The notes under the pieces: generated by a model | Told to the model about the DNA's origin: nothing | The model's input: the letters and a program-made list of their open reading frames with translations, nothing else | Database searches by the model: none | NCBI GenBank assembly: GCA_002327865.1 | Contig: DCUQ01000030.1 | Location: 6,507-21,008 of the forward strand | Length of the DNA stretch: 14,502 nt | Source: Syntrophaceae bacterium UBA2210 | GTDB lineage: Bacteria; Desulfobacterota; Syntrophia; Syntrophales; UBA2210 | Direction of reading: 5' to 3' | Shown here: positions 7,294-14,478 of the stretch, piece after piece | Layout of the letters: the number at the start of each line of letters is the position of its first letter | How positions within the stretch are numbered: position 1 is the first letter of the stretch | Translations under genes and position numbers: made by a program

Positions 7294-7431
7294 ATGAAAA
7301 AGAATTTAACCCATGTAAGTAACATCAAAAGAAAAAGAACGCACGGTTTTCGGGTCAGAATGGCGACGCGGTGGGGCAGGCAGGTACTGAACAGAAGAAG
7401 GGCACGGGGGAGAAAAAGGCTTGCCGTCTAG
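7294..7431 (+). CDS. rpmH: 50S ribosomal protein L34
   Basis: L34 is a very small, strongly basic protein of the large ribosomal subunit. The 45 residues carry the signature [16 protein letters not shown], then [15 protein letters not shown] at the C-terminus, both essentially family consensus. The N-terminus (MKKNLTHVS) departs from the usual MKRTFQPS. The ATG is preceded by GAGAGAGG (7277-7284) with 9 bases of spacing, a good ribosome binding site. It heads the conserved rpmH-rnpA-yidD-yidC-jag order, but dusB lies upstream, not dnaA. Confidence 0.96.
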   Translation: MKKNLTHVSNIKRKRTHGFRVRMATRWGRQVLNRRRARGRKRLAV

Positions 7432-7461
7432 CCCGGTAATGGGAATATATACTTATTATAG

Positions 7462-7489
7462 AACGCCTGCAGCGTTTGGGGTGTACCCC
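7462..7489 (+). promoter_or_regulatory. Two small hairpins between rpmH and rnpA
   Basis: AACGC (7462-7466) and GCGTT (7472-7476) form a 5-bp stem, followed at once by GGGG-TGTA-CCCC (7478-7489). The second sits over the only purine-rich sequence before the rnpA ATG. The pair may attenuate or process the transcript, which would help explain how a cell makes far more L34 than RNase P protein from one operon. This role is inference. Confidence 0.25.
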
Positions 7490-7496
7490 TTATCAC

Positions 7497-7835
7497 ATGG
7501 AAAAGCAATCCTTCGGAAAAAAGGAACGGGTACGCAGGAGAAAAAATTATTTAAACATATATCAACGGGGGGTCCGGGTTCACTCGAATAATTTCACTGT
7601 TATATTGAACCCTAATTCGTCAGGGGAGAAAAGGCTTGGAATAGCGGTCAGCAAAAAGGTGGGAAACGCAGTAAAGAGAAACAGGATCAAGCGTCTCTTT
7701 AAGGAGTTTTTCAGGTTAAACAAGGACAACCTGCCTGATTCAAAAGACATGGTGATAATAGCGAAAAGGGATGTTTCCCAGTTGAAATATCAGGATGTGT
7801 GCCTGGAATTGGTGGATCTCTTAAGAAAAACGTAG
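7497..7835 (+). CDS. rnpA: Ribonuclease P protein component
   Basis: RnpA is the protein cofactor of RNase P, the ribozyme that matures tRNA 5' ends. From the ATG at 7497 it has 112 residues, the usual length. Family features are the basic N-terminus ([11 protein letters not shown]), the substrate-leader strand with [12 protein letters not shown], then [21 protein letters not shown] with the RNR signature at about 61-66, and a C-terminal helix-strand. An in-frame TTG at 7476 would add seven residues but lies inside a hairpin. The ATG lacks a well-placed ribosome binding site: GGGGTG is 13 bases away and within a palindrome. This suggests weak or regulated translation. yidD follows after 5 bases. 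Confidence 0.93.
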   Translation: MEKQSFGKKERVRRRKNYLNIYQRGVRVHSNNFTVILNPNSSGEKRLGIAVSKKVGNAVKRNRIKRLFKEFFRLNKDNLPDSKDMVIIAKRDVSQLKYQDVCLELVDLLRKT

Positions 7836-7840
7836 CGCTC

Positions 7841-8059
7841 ATGCGAATTCTAAAAAATATCCTCATTTGCTTTATAAGGTTTTACCAGATAGTTATCTCT
7901 CCCTGTTTTCCTCAGCGTTGCCGCTTCTATCCCACATGCTCCGAATATGCCATAGTTGCCATAGAGCGTCATGGACCTTTTAAAGGCGTCCTCCTTGGCT
8001 TTTGGCGCATACTCAGGTGCAACCCTTTCCATCCGGGTGGATACGATCCAGTAAAATAG
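7841..8059 (+). CDS. yidD: Membrane protein insertion efficiency factor YidD
   Basis: YidD is a small membrane-associated protein that improves insertion of inner-membrane proteins, acting near YidC. The 72 residues include an amphipathic or hydrophobic N-terminal helix ([15 protein letters not shown]), the hallmark [11 protein letters not shown] (Cys27, Cys33), [10 protein letters not shown], and a near-complete [14 protein letters not shown] tail with Cys60. The ATG at 7841 matches the family N-terminus; an upstream in-frame ATG at 7799 would overlap rnpA by 37 bases. No strong ribosome binding site precedes it, and with only 5 bases after rnpA it probably relies on coupled translation. yidC starts 19 bases downstream. 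Confidence 0.93.
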   Translation: MRILKNILICFIRFYQIVISPCFPQRCRFYPTCSEYAIVAIERHGPFKGVLLGFWRILRCNPFHPGGYDPVK

Positions 8060-8078
8060 TCGATCATGGAGGTCTTTA

Positions 8079-9725
8079 ATGGACAAGAGGACATTTCTCG
8101 CCATTGCTCTGTCATTAATATTATTAATGGGGTACCAGTATTTTTTCCAGAAACCCCATGTTCAACCGCCGGTTGAGACCACGCAGAATGCAGACGATAC
8201 GGTTGCCGGTACAGGCAATGTTTCCGGGGAAGTCACAGGCGAACGGAACGACGCCGGGCAGCCTGTCATTCTTCGCCAGAAGACACTGACGGAGCAAGGC
8301 AAGAACGAAGGTGAAGGTGCCGAAAAAGATATCGTCGTGGAGGGTCCCTTATATATTGCCGTTTTCAGTTCCAGGGGCGCGGGGGTAAAGTCTTTCAAAC
8401 TGAAAAATTATCGTAAGGATATGAGCAAAGATTCTCCGCTGGTGGAACTGGTCGATATTGGAGGAAACACAAACTATCCCCTTACCACGACCTTTCCGGA
8501 ATCCAGTATCGATATCCCGGTGGATGTACTGTATGAATCAAGCCTTGACTCCATTGATTTTACCGACGGCGTGAACTCTAAAGAACTGGTATTTTCCTGG
8601 TCATATCCGGGCGAGATCCGGGTGGATAAGATATATACGTTTTATCCGGATAAATACTCCTTCGATCTCGAAGTAAGGCTCACCAACTTGTCGGGCACCA
8701 CCATCAATGAAAACGCTCTAATAGAGTGGAACCGTTATGTTGATCCGTCGAAAAAGACGGACAGGTACAGCCACGCGGGACCTGTCTCTTATGTAAAGAA
8801 TAAAGTCGTTTCCACGAAAGTAAAAAAACTGGGTGCGAAAGAGTTCAGCGGACCGGATGTATCGTGGGGAGGATTCGAAACAAAATATTTCATAGCGGCC
8901 ATGATACCGGAACAACCATCTCTAACCAACTTCATTGTATCCAAGGATTCGAAAGATATGGTTTCCGCGGCGCTTCAGGGGCCCAAAAATATTATACCTG
9001 CCGGTCAGTCCGGAACTTTCAGATATGTTCTGTATGTCGGACCCAAGGAATATGCCGGGCTCGAGGCGCAGAATGTCGGTCTTGAAAACTCCGTCGATCT
9101 CGGATCGTGGATAAAATGGCTTGCTATTCCGCTTATCAAGGCACTCAAATGGATAGACAACTATGTTCATAACTACGGAGTTGCGATCATTATACTGACC
9201 ATACTGGTAAAGATTCTATTCTGGCCTCTCGGCAATATAAGCTACAGGTCCATGAAGGGGATGCAGAAGCTCCAGCCCCAGATGAAGAAACTCCAGGAAA
9301 AATACAAGGATGACAAGGCGAGGCTGCAGCAGGAAACAATGGCGCTGTACAAGGCAAACAAGGTGAACCCGATGAGCGGATGTTTCCCCATGCTGATCCA
9401 GCTTCCCGTATTCTTCGGACTTTACAGGGCGTTGCTTTATTCGATAGAGCTGCGGCATGCCCCCTTCATCTTCTGGATACAGGATCTCTCGGCCAAGGAC
9501 CCGTATTACATAACGCCGATTATCATGGGCGCAACCATGTTTCTGCAACAGAAGATGAGCCCTCAACCGGGGGGCAATGAAATGCAGGCAAAAATGATGC
9601 TGTGGATGCCCGTCATATTTACCTTTCTCTTTTTGAATTTTCCGTCGGGACTTGTTATCTACTGGTTATTCAATAACGTGCTGAGTATCGGACAGCAGTA
9701 TTACGTAAACAAAAGGACTCCTTGA
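8079..9725 (+). CDS. yidC: Membrane protein insertase YidC (Oxa1 family)
   Basis: YidC inserts and folds inner-membrane proteins, alone or with SecYEG. The 548 residues follow the Gram-negative plan. An N-terminal membrane helix (about 5-22) is followed by a low-complexity acidic linker and a large periplasmic beta domain (about 80-320). The conserved core starts near 344. Core membrane segments lie at roughly 366-383, 434-458, 478-493 and 507-542. The groove arginine is Arg390 in ISYRSMKGMQKLQPQ, followed by the charged cytoplasmic helical hairpin. PSGLVIYWLFNN near the C-terminus is family consensus. GGAGG (8068-8072) stands 6 bases before the ATG, the best ribosome binding site in this cluster. 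khpB follows after 21 bases, so the genes are probably one operon. Confidence 0.97.
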   Translation: MDKRTFLAIALSLILLMGYQYFFQKPHVQPPVETTQNADDTVAGTGNVSGEVTGERNDAGQPVILRQKTLTEQGKNEGEGAEKDIVVEGPLYIAVFSSRGAGVKSFKLKNYRKDMSKDSPLVELVDIGGNTNYPLTTTFPESSIDIPVDVLYESSLDSIDFTDGVNSKELVFSWSYPGEIRVDKIYTFYPDKYSFDLEVRLTNLSGTTINENALIEWNRYVDPSKKTDRYSHAGPVSYVKNKVVSTKVKKLGAKEFSGPDVSWGGFETKYFIAAMIPEQPSLTNFIVSKDSKDMVSAALQGPKNIIPAGQSGTFRYVLYVGPKEYAGLEAQNVGLENSVDLGSWIKWLAIPLIKALKWIDNYVHNYGVAIIILTILVKILFWPLGNISYRSMKGMQKLQPQMKKLQEKYKDDKARLQQETMALYKANKVNPMSGCFPMLIQLPVFFGLYRALLYSIELRHAPFIFWIQDLSAKDPYYITPIIMGATMFLQQKMSPQPGGNEMQAKMMLWMPVIFTFLFLNFPSGLVIYWLFNNVLSIGQQYYVNKRTP

Positions 9726-9746
9726 TATTATGAGGGAACATGGAAA

Positions 9747-10508
9747 ATGAAAGACGCAATGGAAATTGAAGGAAAAACAATAGATGAAGCCATAGAAAAG
9801 GCATGTAAAGCATTCGACGTCTCAAGAGAAAAATTGAATATAGAAATACTCTCCGAAGGGTCTCTGAGGTTTTTCGGTCTTATGAGAGGAGGTAAGGCGC
9901 TTATTAAAGCCAGTCTTCTGTCAATAGATATCGGTATAGATGGTTCCCTGGAAGACAAATCGGATGTGGCGACCGAATCCCATGATATCGGCACAAAGAA
10001 TTCTTCGAAAGAAAGATCAGAGGAACATGCCGGTTCCGCGGAATCCTTTGCCCTCGAAGCAAAGGCGTTTGTTGAAGGATTGCTGTCGCATATGGGACTC
10101 AGCTTTCCCGTGAACGTTGAGACAAACGGGGATTGTACAATAATTACTATCGAGGGTGACGGGAGCGGCTTACTTATAGGAAAAGGGGGACAGACCCTGG
10201 ATGCCATACAGTATATTACAAACAAGGTACTGAACAAAAACGGGGGATCCAGGAAAAGAGTCATACTGGATACTGAAGATTACAGGAAAAAAAGGAAAAA
10301 GAATCTTATATCCATGGCCAGAAAATTGGGAGAAAAAGTCAAAAGAACAGGGAAACCCGTTACCGTAAATCCGATGAATGCGCATAATCGTAGAATAATC
10401 CACATCACATTACAGGACGATGAGGATCTGGTTACGATAAGCCGCGGAGAGGGCGCTTTCAGAAAAATAGTTATTCTGCCAAGTAAGAACGGCAAAAAGA
10501 AATCCTGA
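9747..10508 (+). CDS. jag: RNA-binding protein KhpB/Jag (SpoIIIJ-associated)
   Basis: This is a cytoplasmic RNA-binding protein encoded next to yidC in many bacteria; in some Gram-positive species it works with KhpA in cell-envelope control. Three domains are visible in 253 residues: a Jag-N domain (about 1-57, IEGKTIDEAIEKACKAF, then RFFGLMRGGKA); a KH domain with GLLIGKGGQTLDAIQYI (141-157); and an R3H domain with Arg215 and His219 (NRRIIHITLQDD). A Ser/Glu-rich linker (about 62-102) joins the first two. The ATG at 9747 is preceded by GAGGGA with 9 bases of spacing; a second ATG at 9759 is less well placed. It is the last gene of the tightly spaced cluster. Confidence 0.93.
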   Translation: MKDAMEIEGKTIDEAIEKACKAFDVSREKLNIEILSEGSLRFFGLMRGGKALIKASLLSIDIGIDGSLEDKSDVATESHDIGTKNSSKERSEEHAGSAESFALEAKAFVEGLLSHMGLSFPVNVETNGDCTIITIEGDGSGLLIGKGGQTLDAIQYITNKVLNKNGGSRKRVILDTEDYRKKRKKNLISMARKLGEKVKRTGKPVTVNPMNAHNRRIIHITLQDDEDLVTISRGEGAFRKIVILPSKNGKKKS

Positions 10509-10755
10509 CCTGAGATGTTGGAAATAATTGTTACACAATATCGGCGGTTTTATATAAAATCCGACTGTCAAATTTCACTGCATTCTTGGACATCTGTTTT
10601 TTTGCAGGGCCGGTGATACTGTCTGGGGGCACCCGGAGTAAATGTTATATGCAGGCACGATCTACTGCCGGAAGATGCCCGATGTGACGGACCGGAGTCT
10701 TTACATGCGAACTTTTTACGTTGCGCTCCTTAATTGACTTTTTACGCGTACATTA
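10509..10755. other. Leader region between jag and mnmE with dyads and repeats
   Basis: These 247 bases hold no visible gene. Seen directly are: a 12-bp palindrome TTTTATATAAAA (10548-10559); a T7 run after a weak stem (near 10597-10603); CCGGTG paired with CACCCGG with one bulge (10609-10614/10630-10636); and a 10-base direct repeat ACTTTTTACG at 10711-10720 and 10737-10746. It plausibly holds the end of the jag transcript and a separate mnmE promoter with a structured leader. I could not match it to a known riboswitch. Confidence 0.4.
10528..10556 (+). promoter_or_regulatory. Candidate promoter for mnmE
   Basis: TTGTTA (10528-10533) and TATATA (10551-10556) are spaced by exactly 17 bases, each matching four of six consensus positions. 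The -10 lies inside the 12-bp palindrome TTTTATATAAAA. If used, mnmE would have a leader of about 190 bases. Confidence 0.25.
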
Positions 10756-12138
10756 ATGTTGACAAGAGAAGATACAATAGCGGCTATAGCCACGCCTTAT
10801 GGTGTGGGAGGAATCGGTATTATACGGGTAAGTGGTCCGTATAGCGAGAAAATCTGCCAGGCTTTGTTTAAACCTGCCTCAGCATCCGGTCCTCTTAAAA
10901 ACCGTTACCTGTACCATGGCGACATCATATCGCCGGAGACGGGTACCATTATAGATGAGGTGCTTATTGCCGTTATGAAGGGGCCTCACTCCTACACGGG
11001 CGAGGATACGCTTGAGATATACTGTCACGGCGGGTTTCTTGTTTTGCGGGCGGTTTTAAGTGAAGTGATAAAACTGGGAGCCCGTCTTGCAGAACCAGGT
11101 GAATTTACCAGGAGGGCCTATCTTAACGACCGACTGGACCTTTCCCAGGCGGAGGCGGTTACCGATCTGATCACCGCAAGAACAGACAGGGGTCGAGCTC
11201 TCGCCCTCGCGGGTCTCAAGGGTACTCTGTCAAAAGAACTGCAATCCATACGTTCCGTTCTGATCGATATACTCGCGTGTCTTGAGTCCTCGATAGATTT
11301 TACCGAAGAGGACATATCATCCGTATCATGCCGCAACCTGTCCGAAGATGTGGATAATGTGCTTGCCCGTATAAATGCTATCCTTTCAACCTACAAAGAG
11401 GGGAAGCTTTTCAGGGACGGGCTCGATGTTGTTATAACGGGAAAACCTAACGTGGGAAAATCGAGTCTTATGAACAGGCTTCTCGGTGAAAAACGCGCCA
11501 TAGTTACCCCGATCCCCGGAACCACGAGAGACTTTATCGAGGAAACAATCAATATACAGGGCATTCCCGTAAAGATTACCGACACGGCGGGGGTCAGAAA
11601 TTCCACAGAGACCATAGAAAAAGAGGGAATAGCGTTTGTATGGGAGAAGGTAATGGCAGCCGACATCGTTATTATTCTTATTGACGGCAGTACCTGCCTT
11701 GGAGAGGAAGATGTTGAGGTCGTAGACAGAAACAAAGAAAGGAAGACAGTGCTGGTTGTTAACAAGTCGGATCTCCCGCCCAGGATAACGGATGCGGAAC
11801 TGGCTGATCTGATGCCCGGTGTCAAACCGCTGCGAATATCCGCAAAATACGGTAGCGGCATCTCCGAACTCAGGGAAAGAATCTTTTCCCTGGCATCGGA
11901 TGACGAAAGATTTACGGAGTCGGATGTTGTCCTTACAAACCTTCGTCACAAGATTTCTCTTGAAAAGAGTGCCGAGGCTCTCACGGCGGCGAAGGACAAC
12001 ATCTCCCTCGGAAGTTCGCCGGAGTTGTCCGCCTTCGATATCAGGGATGCCCTTCATTATCTGGGCGATATCGCGGGAGAGACGATGAGCGAAGATGTCC
12101 TGGACAGGATATTTTCAAATTTCTGTATAGGGAAATAA
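10756..12138 (+). CDS. mnmE: tRNA modification GTPase MnmE
   Basis: MnmE, with MnmG, installs the carboxymethylaminomethyl (or aminomethyl) group at wobble uridine 34 of several tRNAs, using a folate cofactor and GTP. The 460 residues show the N-terminal folate-binding domain (DTIAAIATPYGVGGIGIIRVSG; LEIYCHGG; EPGEFTRRAYLNDRLDLSQAEAV in two parts) and a helical domain. The inserted G domain has GKPNVGKSS (229-237), TTRD (256-259), DTAG (276-279), NKSD (336-339) and SAK (362-364). The C-terminus CIGK carries the conserved Cys457. No Shine-Dalgarno sequence precedes the ATG at 10756, which is unusual here. The partner gene mnmG is not downstream; a HAD phosphatase gene is. Confidence 0.97.
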   Translation: MLTREDTIAAIATPYGVGGIGIIRVSGPYSEKICQALFKPASASGPLKNRYLYHGDIISPETGTIIDEVLIAVMKGPHSYTGEDTLEIYCHGGFLVLRAVLSEVIKLGARLAEPGEFTRRAYLNDRLDLSQAEAVTDLITARTDRGRALALAGLKGTLSKELQSIRSVLIDILACLESSIDFTEEDISSVSCRNLSEDVDNVLARINAILSTYKEGKLFRDGLDVVITGKPNVGKSSLMNRLLGEKRAIVTPIPGTTRDFIEETINIQGIPVKITDTAGVRNSTETIEKEGIAFVWEKVMAADIVIILIDGSTCLGEEDVEVVDRNKERKTVLVVNKSDLPPRITDAELADLMPGVKPLRISAKYGSGISELRERIFSLASDDERFTESDVVLTNLRHKISLEKSAEALTAAKDNISLGSSPELSAFDIRDALHYLGDIAGETMSEDVLDRIFSNFCIGK

Positions 12139-12178
12139 GAACATTCACTTACTTTCCGTATTCCCCTTTTTCAGGATA

Positions 12179-12193
12179 ATCCGTAAAACGGAT
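12179..12193 (+). repeat. Small hairpin ATCCGT-AAA-ACGGAT
   Basis: A perfect 6-bp stem with a three-base loop lies in the 87-base gap between mnmE and the phosphatase gene, 40 bases after the mnmE stop. No T-run follows it; a CCCCTTTTT run precedes it. It could be a weak terminator or a leader hairpin for the downstream gene. Confidence 0.22.
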
Positions 12194-12225
12194 GCCGCGG
12201 AAGAGGTCAAGGTATTGGAGGAATT

Positions 12226-13044
12226 GTGAAGATCATTATCTTTACCGATCTGGACGGTACACTTCTGGATGCCGTAAACTATTCTTACGAACCGGCCGGG
12301 GAGGCCCTGGAAACAATTTCCGAGCTTCAGATTCCCCTTGTCATAATGAGCAGCAAGACGAAAGAGGAAATCGAACTGTTGCGCAGGGATCTCCGTAATA
12401 ATCACCCCTTTGTTTCGGAAAACGGGGGCGGTGTCTTTATCCCGGAAGCGTATTTCCCTTTTCCGGTTCATTATACCAGGAAGGAAAAAGACTGCCTGAT
12501 CGTCGAATCAGGAATCCGGATTACAAAATTAACGGAATTCCTCGACAGGGTAACAAGGGAACACGCCTTTCCGGTAAAGGCGTTTCATTCCATGTCGTTA
12601 AAGGACGTGTCGCGTCTTACCGGACTTCCGATGGATCTTGCGGCCATGGCAAAGGCGAGAGAATACGACGAGCCTTTCCTCTTCGAGGGGAATGAAGATC
12701 AGTGGGCTCGGTTGAAGGAACTGGTTGAGTCGGAAGGGTTGGTACTTACCCGCGGCGGAAGATTTAGTCATATAAGCGGTTCGAACGACAAGGGGACGGC
12801 TGTTCGTATACTCATGGACTGCTACCGTCGTCAGTATACGGATACCCTGATCGTCGGGCTGGGCGATGCACTCAACGATCTGCCGTTTCTGCGGATGGTC
12901 GATATCCCTGTCTTGATTCAGCGTCCCGACGGCACGTACGACTCGGAGATCGACATTCCGGGGCTTTATTACGCGTCCCGCCCCGGCCCGGAGGGATGGA
13001 ACAGTGCCGTCCTTGAAATAATACGCAGGGGCAGAATTCTGTAA
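12226..13044 (+). CDS. HAD-IIB phosphatase, mannosyl-3-phosphoglycerate phosphatase-like
   Basis: This is a cytoplasmic HAD-superfamily phosphatase resembling MpgP (YedP), which dephosphorylates mannosyl- or glucosyl-3-phosphoglycerate to the compatible solute. Over 272 residues, motif I is FTDLDGTLLD (nucleophile Asp8, acid Asp10), motif II is VIMSSKT (Ser42), Lys189 lies in SNDKGTA, and motif IV is GLGDALNDLPFL (Asp214, Asn217, Asp218). The cap domain has SENGGGVF and AREYDEPFLFEG, the latter typical of MpgP, and GPEGW near the end also fits. The start is GTG; GGAGGA lies only 3-4 bases upstream. The stop codon abuts that of the convergent glycosyltransferase gene. Sugar specificity cannot be read from sequence; a sugar-phosphatase of another HAD-IIB group is possible. 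Confidence 0.85.
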   Translation: MKIIIFTDLDGTLLDAVNYSYEPAGEALETISELQIPLVIMSSKTKEEIELLRRDLRNNHPFVSENGGGVFIPEAYFPFPVHYTRKEKDCLIVESGIRITKLTEFLDRVTREHAFPVKAFHSMSLKDVSRLTGLPMDLAAMAKAREYDEPFLFEGNEDQWARLKELVESEGLVLTRGGRFSHISGSNDKGTAVRILMDCYRRQYTDTLIVGLGDALNDLPFLRMVDIPVLIQRPDGTYDSEIDIPGLYYASRPGPEGWNSAVLEIIRRGRIL

Positions 13045-14280
13045 TTATTTGCCGTTATATATCCCGCATATCTCGCGTCTTGTCAGATACAACCCCATAA
13101 GATACGGTTTCTGGGACAGAAAAGCCCTGGACTGGTTCTTTATCTCTTTTCCGGCGAAATTGACGCTGTACCGGAAAGTCGTGTAATCGAAAGTAATGCT
13201 GCGCGCAAAATACAACGGTTTCAGGGCATCGATAATTTCCCTCTTTGTTTCTTCCGAAGCGCCGTCGAAGAGGAACAGGAAACGGTACACAATCTGTGAC
13301 CAGATCATTGTGTCCATATCATAGTTGTCCATCTCGAACATGTAGTTAATCCTGTTGTAAGTGTACGGGCTCAGGTACTGCTTGATCAGGTGCTTGTACT
13401 TTTCGTACTCGTCCCGGCACTGTTTCTTTAATTCGATAATGTCTATCGACAAATCCTGTGGCTCCATCAGCTTTTCAAGACCGTACCGGTTTATTGCGCG
13501 TTCGGGCTGATATATGTCGGGTGATTTCTCTGTCAGGGGAGCATCGAGCCACAAGTAACGGTATCGGAGTATTGTTGAAAAAAGCGTATAAACCACCTCT
13601 TCAAACATTTTCCCCAGTTTTGGAGAACTTGCGTTATGTACCTTGTTTCCGAGCCCCGATTCGCAGATCTTAAATCCTCCGAAGACCGCGTTGAGTGACA
13701 TGAAGATATCAATTCCATATTGCCTGGTCATTTCGGTCCACTCCTGTTCGAGCCAGTGTTCGCGAAGCCTTGACGAAAAGGCGAAATCTCCTCCTATCGG
13801 TTGTCGGATGTCGACTCTTGCCAGGGAAAATATGAGCGGATAGCACAGATGGTTTGTAATGGTAGCGTCGAACTGGTGCCTCGAGTAGAGAGGAACAACG
13901 AAATCCGACTTCTTTTTTATGGGATGGCCGAGATATTTTATCCACTTGGGCGTGATTGACCGAAGGTCCGCATCGACAACAATCGTAACCTTTGCCTCCG
14001 CGTTTCTGCAAAACTGAAAAAGGTTATAGAAATTATTCCCCTTTCCCTTTATTCCCTCAGGCGTGGATATATATTCTTTAGCGATATTGTCGGGAACTTC
14101 GGCGGAAAGAAATGCATCTCTCGTGCCGTCCATGCTGTTGTTATCGCAGTTAACGATAACACTGGCAGCATCGGGAAAATACCGGGCAAGGCCCTCGCCT
14201 GCCATCCTGGTAACATAACCGATGGTCTTTGATTCGTTATAAGATGGTATACCGACGACAACATCAAATCTCTTTTGCAT
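13045..14280 (-). CDS. GT-A glycosyltransferase, mannosylglycerate/glucosylglycerate synthase-like
   Basis: This 411-residue protein has a GT-A fold: VVVGIPSYNESKTIGYV at the N-terminus, VNCDNNSMDGT, GIKGKGNN (77-83) and the metal-binding DAD at 103-105. What follows (RSITPKWIKYL; FDATITNHLCYPLIF; IRQPIGGDFAFS; YGIDIFM with Asp191; KVHNAS with His216) recalls mannosylglycerate synthase of Rhodothermus marinus (family GT78) at nearly the same positions, by memory. Such enzymes join a nucleotide sugar to glycerate or a close relative. No membrane helix is seen, so it is probably cytosolic. A long C-terminal helical region is not identified. The ATG at 14280 has AGGAAGGA close upstream; an in-frame ATG at 14361 adds residues unlike the family. 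Acceptor and sugar are uncertain; family GT81 is the main alternative. Confidence 0.78.
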   Translation of the reverse strand: MQKRFDVVVGIPSYNESKTIGYVTRMAGEGLARYFPDAASVIVNCDNNSMDGTRDAFLSAEVPDNIAKEYISTPEGIKGKGNNFYNLFQFCRNAEAKVTIVVDADLRSITPKWIKYLGHPIKKKSDFVVPLYSRHQFDATITNHLCYPLIFSLARVDIRQPIGGDFAFSSRLREHWLEQEWTEMTRQYGIDIFMSLNAVFGGFKICESGLGNKVHNASSPKLGKMFEEVVYTLFSTILRYRYLWLDAPLTEKSPDIYQPERAINRYGLEKLMEPQDLSIDIIELKKQCRDEYEKYKHLIKQYLSPYTYNRINYMFEMDNYDMDTMIWSQIVYRFLFLFDGASEETKREIIDALKPLYFARSITFDYTTFRYSVNFAGKEIKNQSRAFLSQKPYLMGLYLTRREICGIYNGK

Positions 14281-14321
14281 ATTCCTTCCTCGCTGGGTGT
14301 GTTTTAACGCATATGGTTTAA

Positions 14322-14350
14322 AAAATATCACAGGCAGTCTATTGGGGCAA
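14322..14350 (-). promoter_or_regulatory. Candidate promoter for the glycosyltransferase gene
   Basis: On the minus strand TTGCCC (14350-14345) and TATTTT (14327-14322) are 17 bases apart, each matching four of six consensus positions. The start point would lie near 14315, giving a leader of about 35 bases. A short ATGCC-GG-GGCAT dyad lies just upstream (14364-14375). Confidence 0.28.
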
Positions 14351-14462
14351 CCGCAAATCACGTATGCCGGGGCATTTGGGAATGTTATTAAAGTGTTTCG
14401 TAATACTCATTCCCTGGTGCTACTTGCGAAAGAAACTTGAATTACATCTTAAAAACATCCTA

Positions 14463-14478
14463 CCCCCCCTTTTTTTTT
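14463..14478. repeat. Homopolymer pair: seven C then nine T
   Basis: Seven Cs (14463-14469) run directly into nine Ts (14470-14478). On the minus strand this is nine As then seven Gs, about 180 bases before the glycosyltransferase start. Such tracts slip during replication and are error-prone in sequencing. No gene that it would switch is visible in the window. Confidence 0.6.

Noticed and set aside
7799..7840. Longer YidD from an ATG at 7799
   Set aside because: The added residues overlap rnpA, and the family N-terminus starts at the ATG at 7841.
11386..12057. 223-codon frame antisense to mnmE
   Set aside because: The MnmE G-domain motifs settle the coding strand; no domain is visible in the antisense product.
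14281..14361. 27-residue extension of the glycosyltransferase
   Set aside because: It reads through the candidate promoter, and a strong ribosome binding site marks the ATG at 14280.
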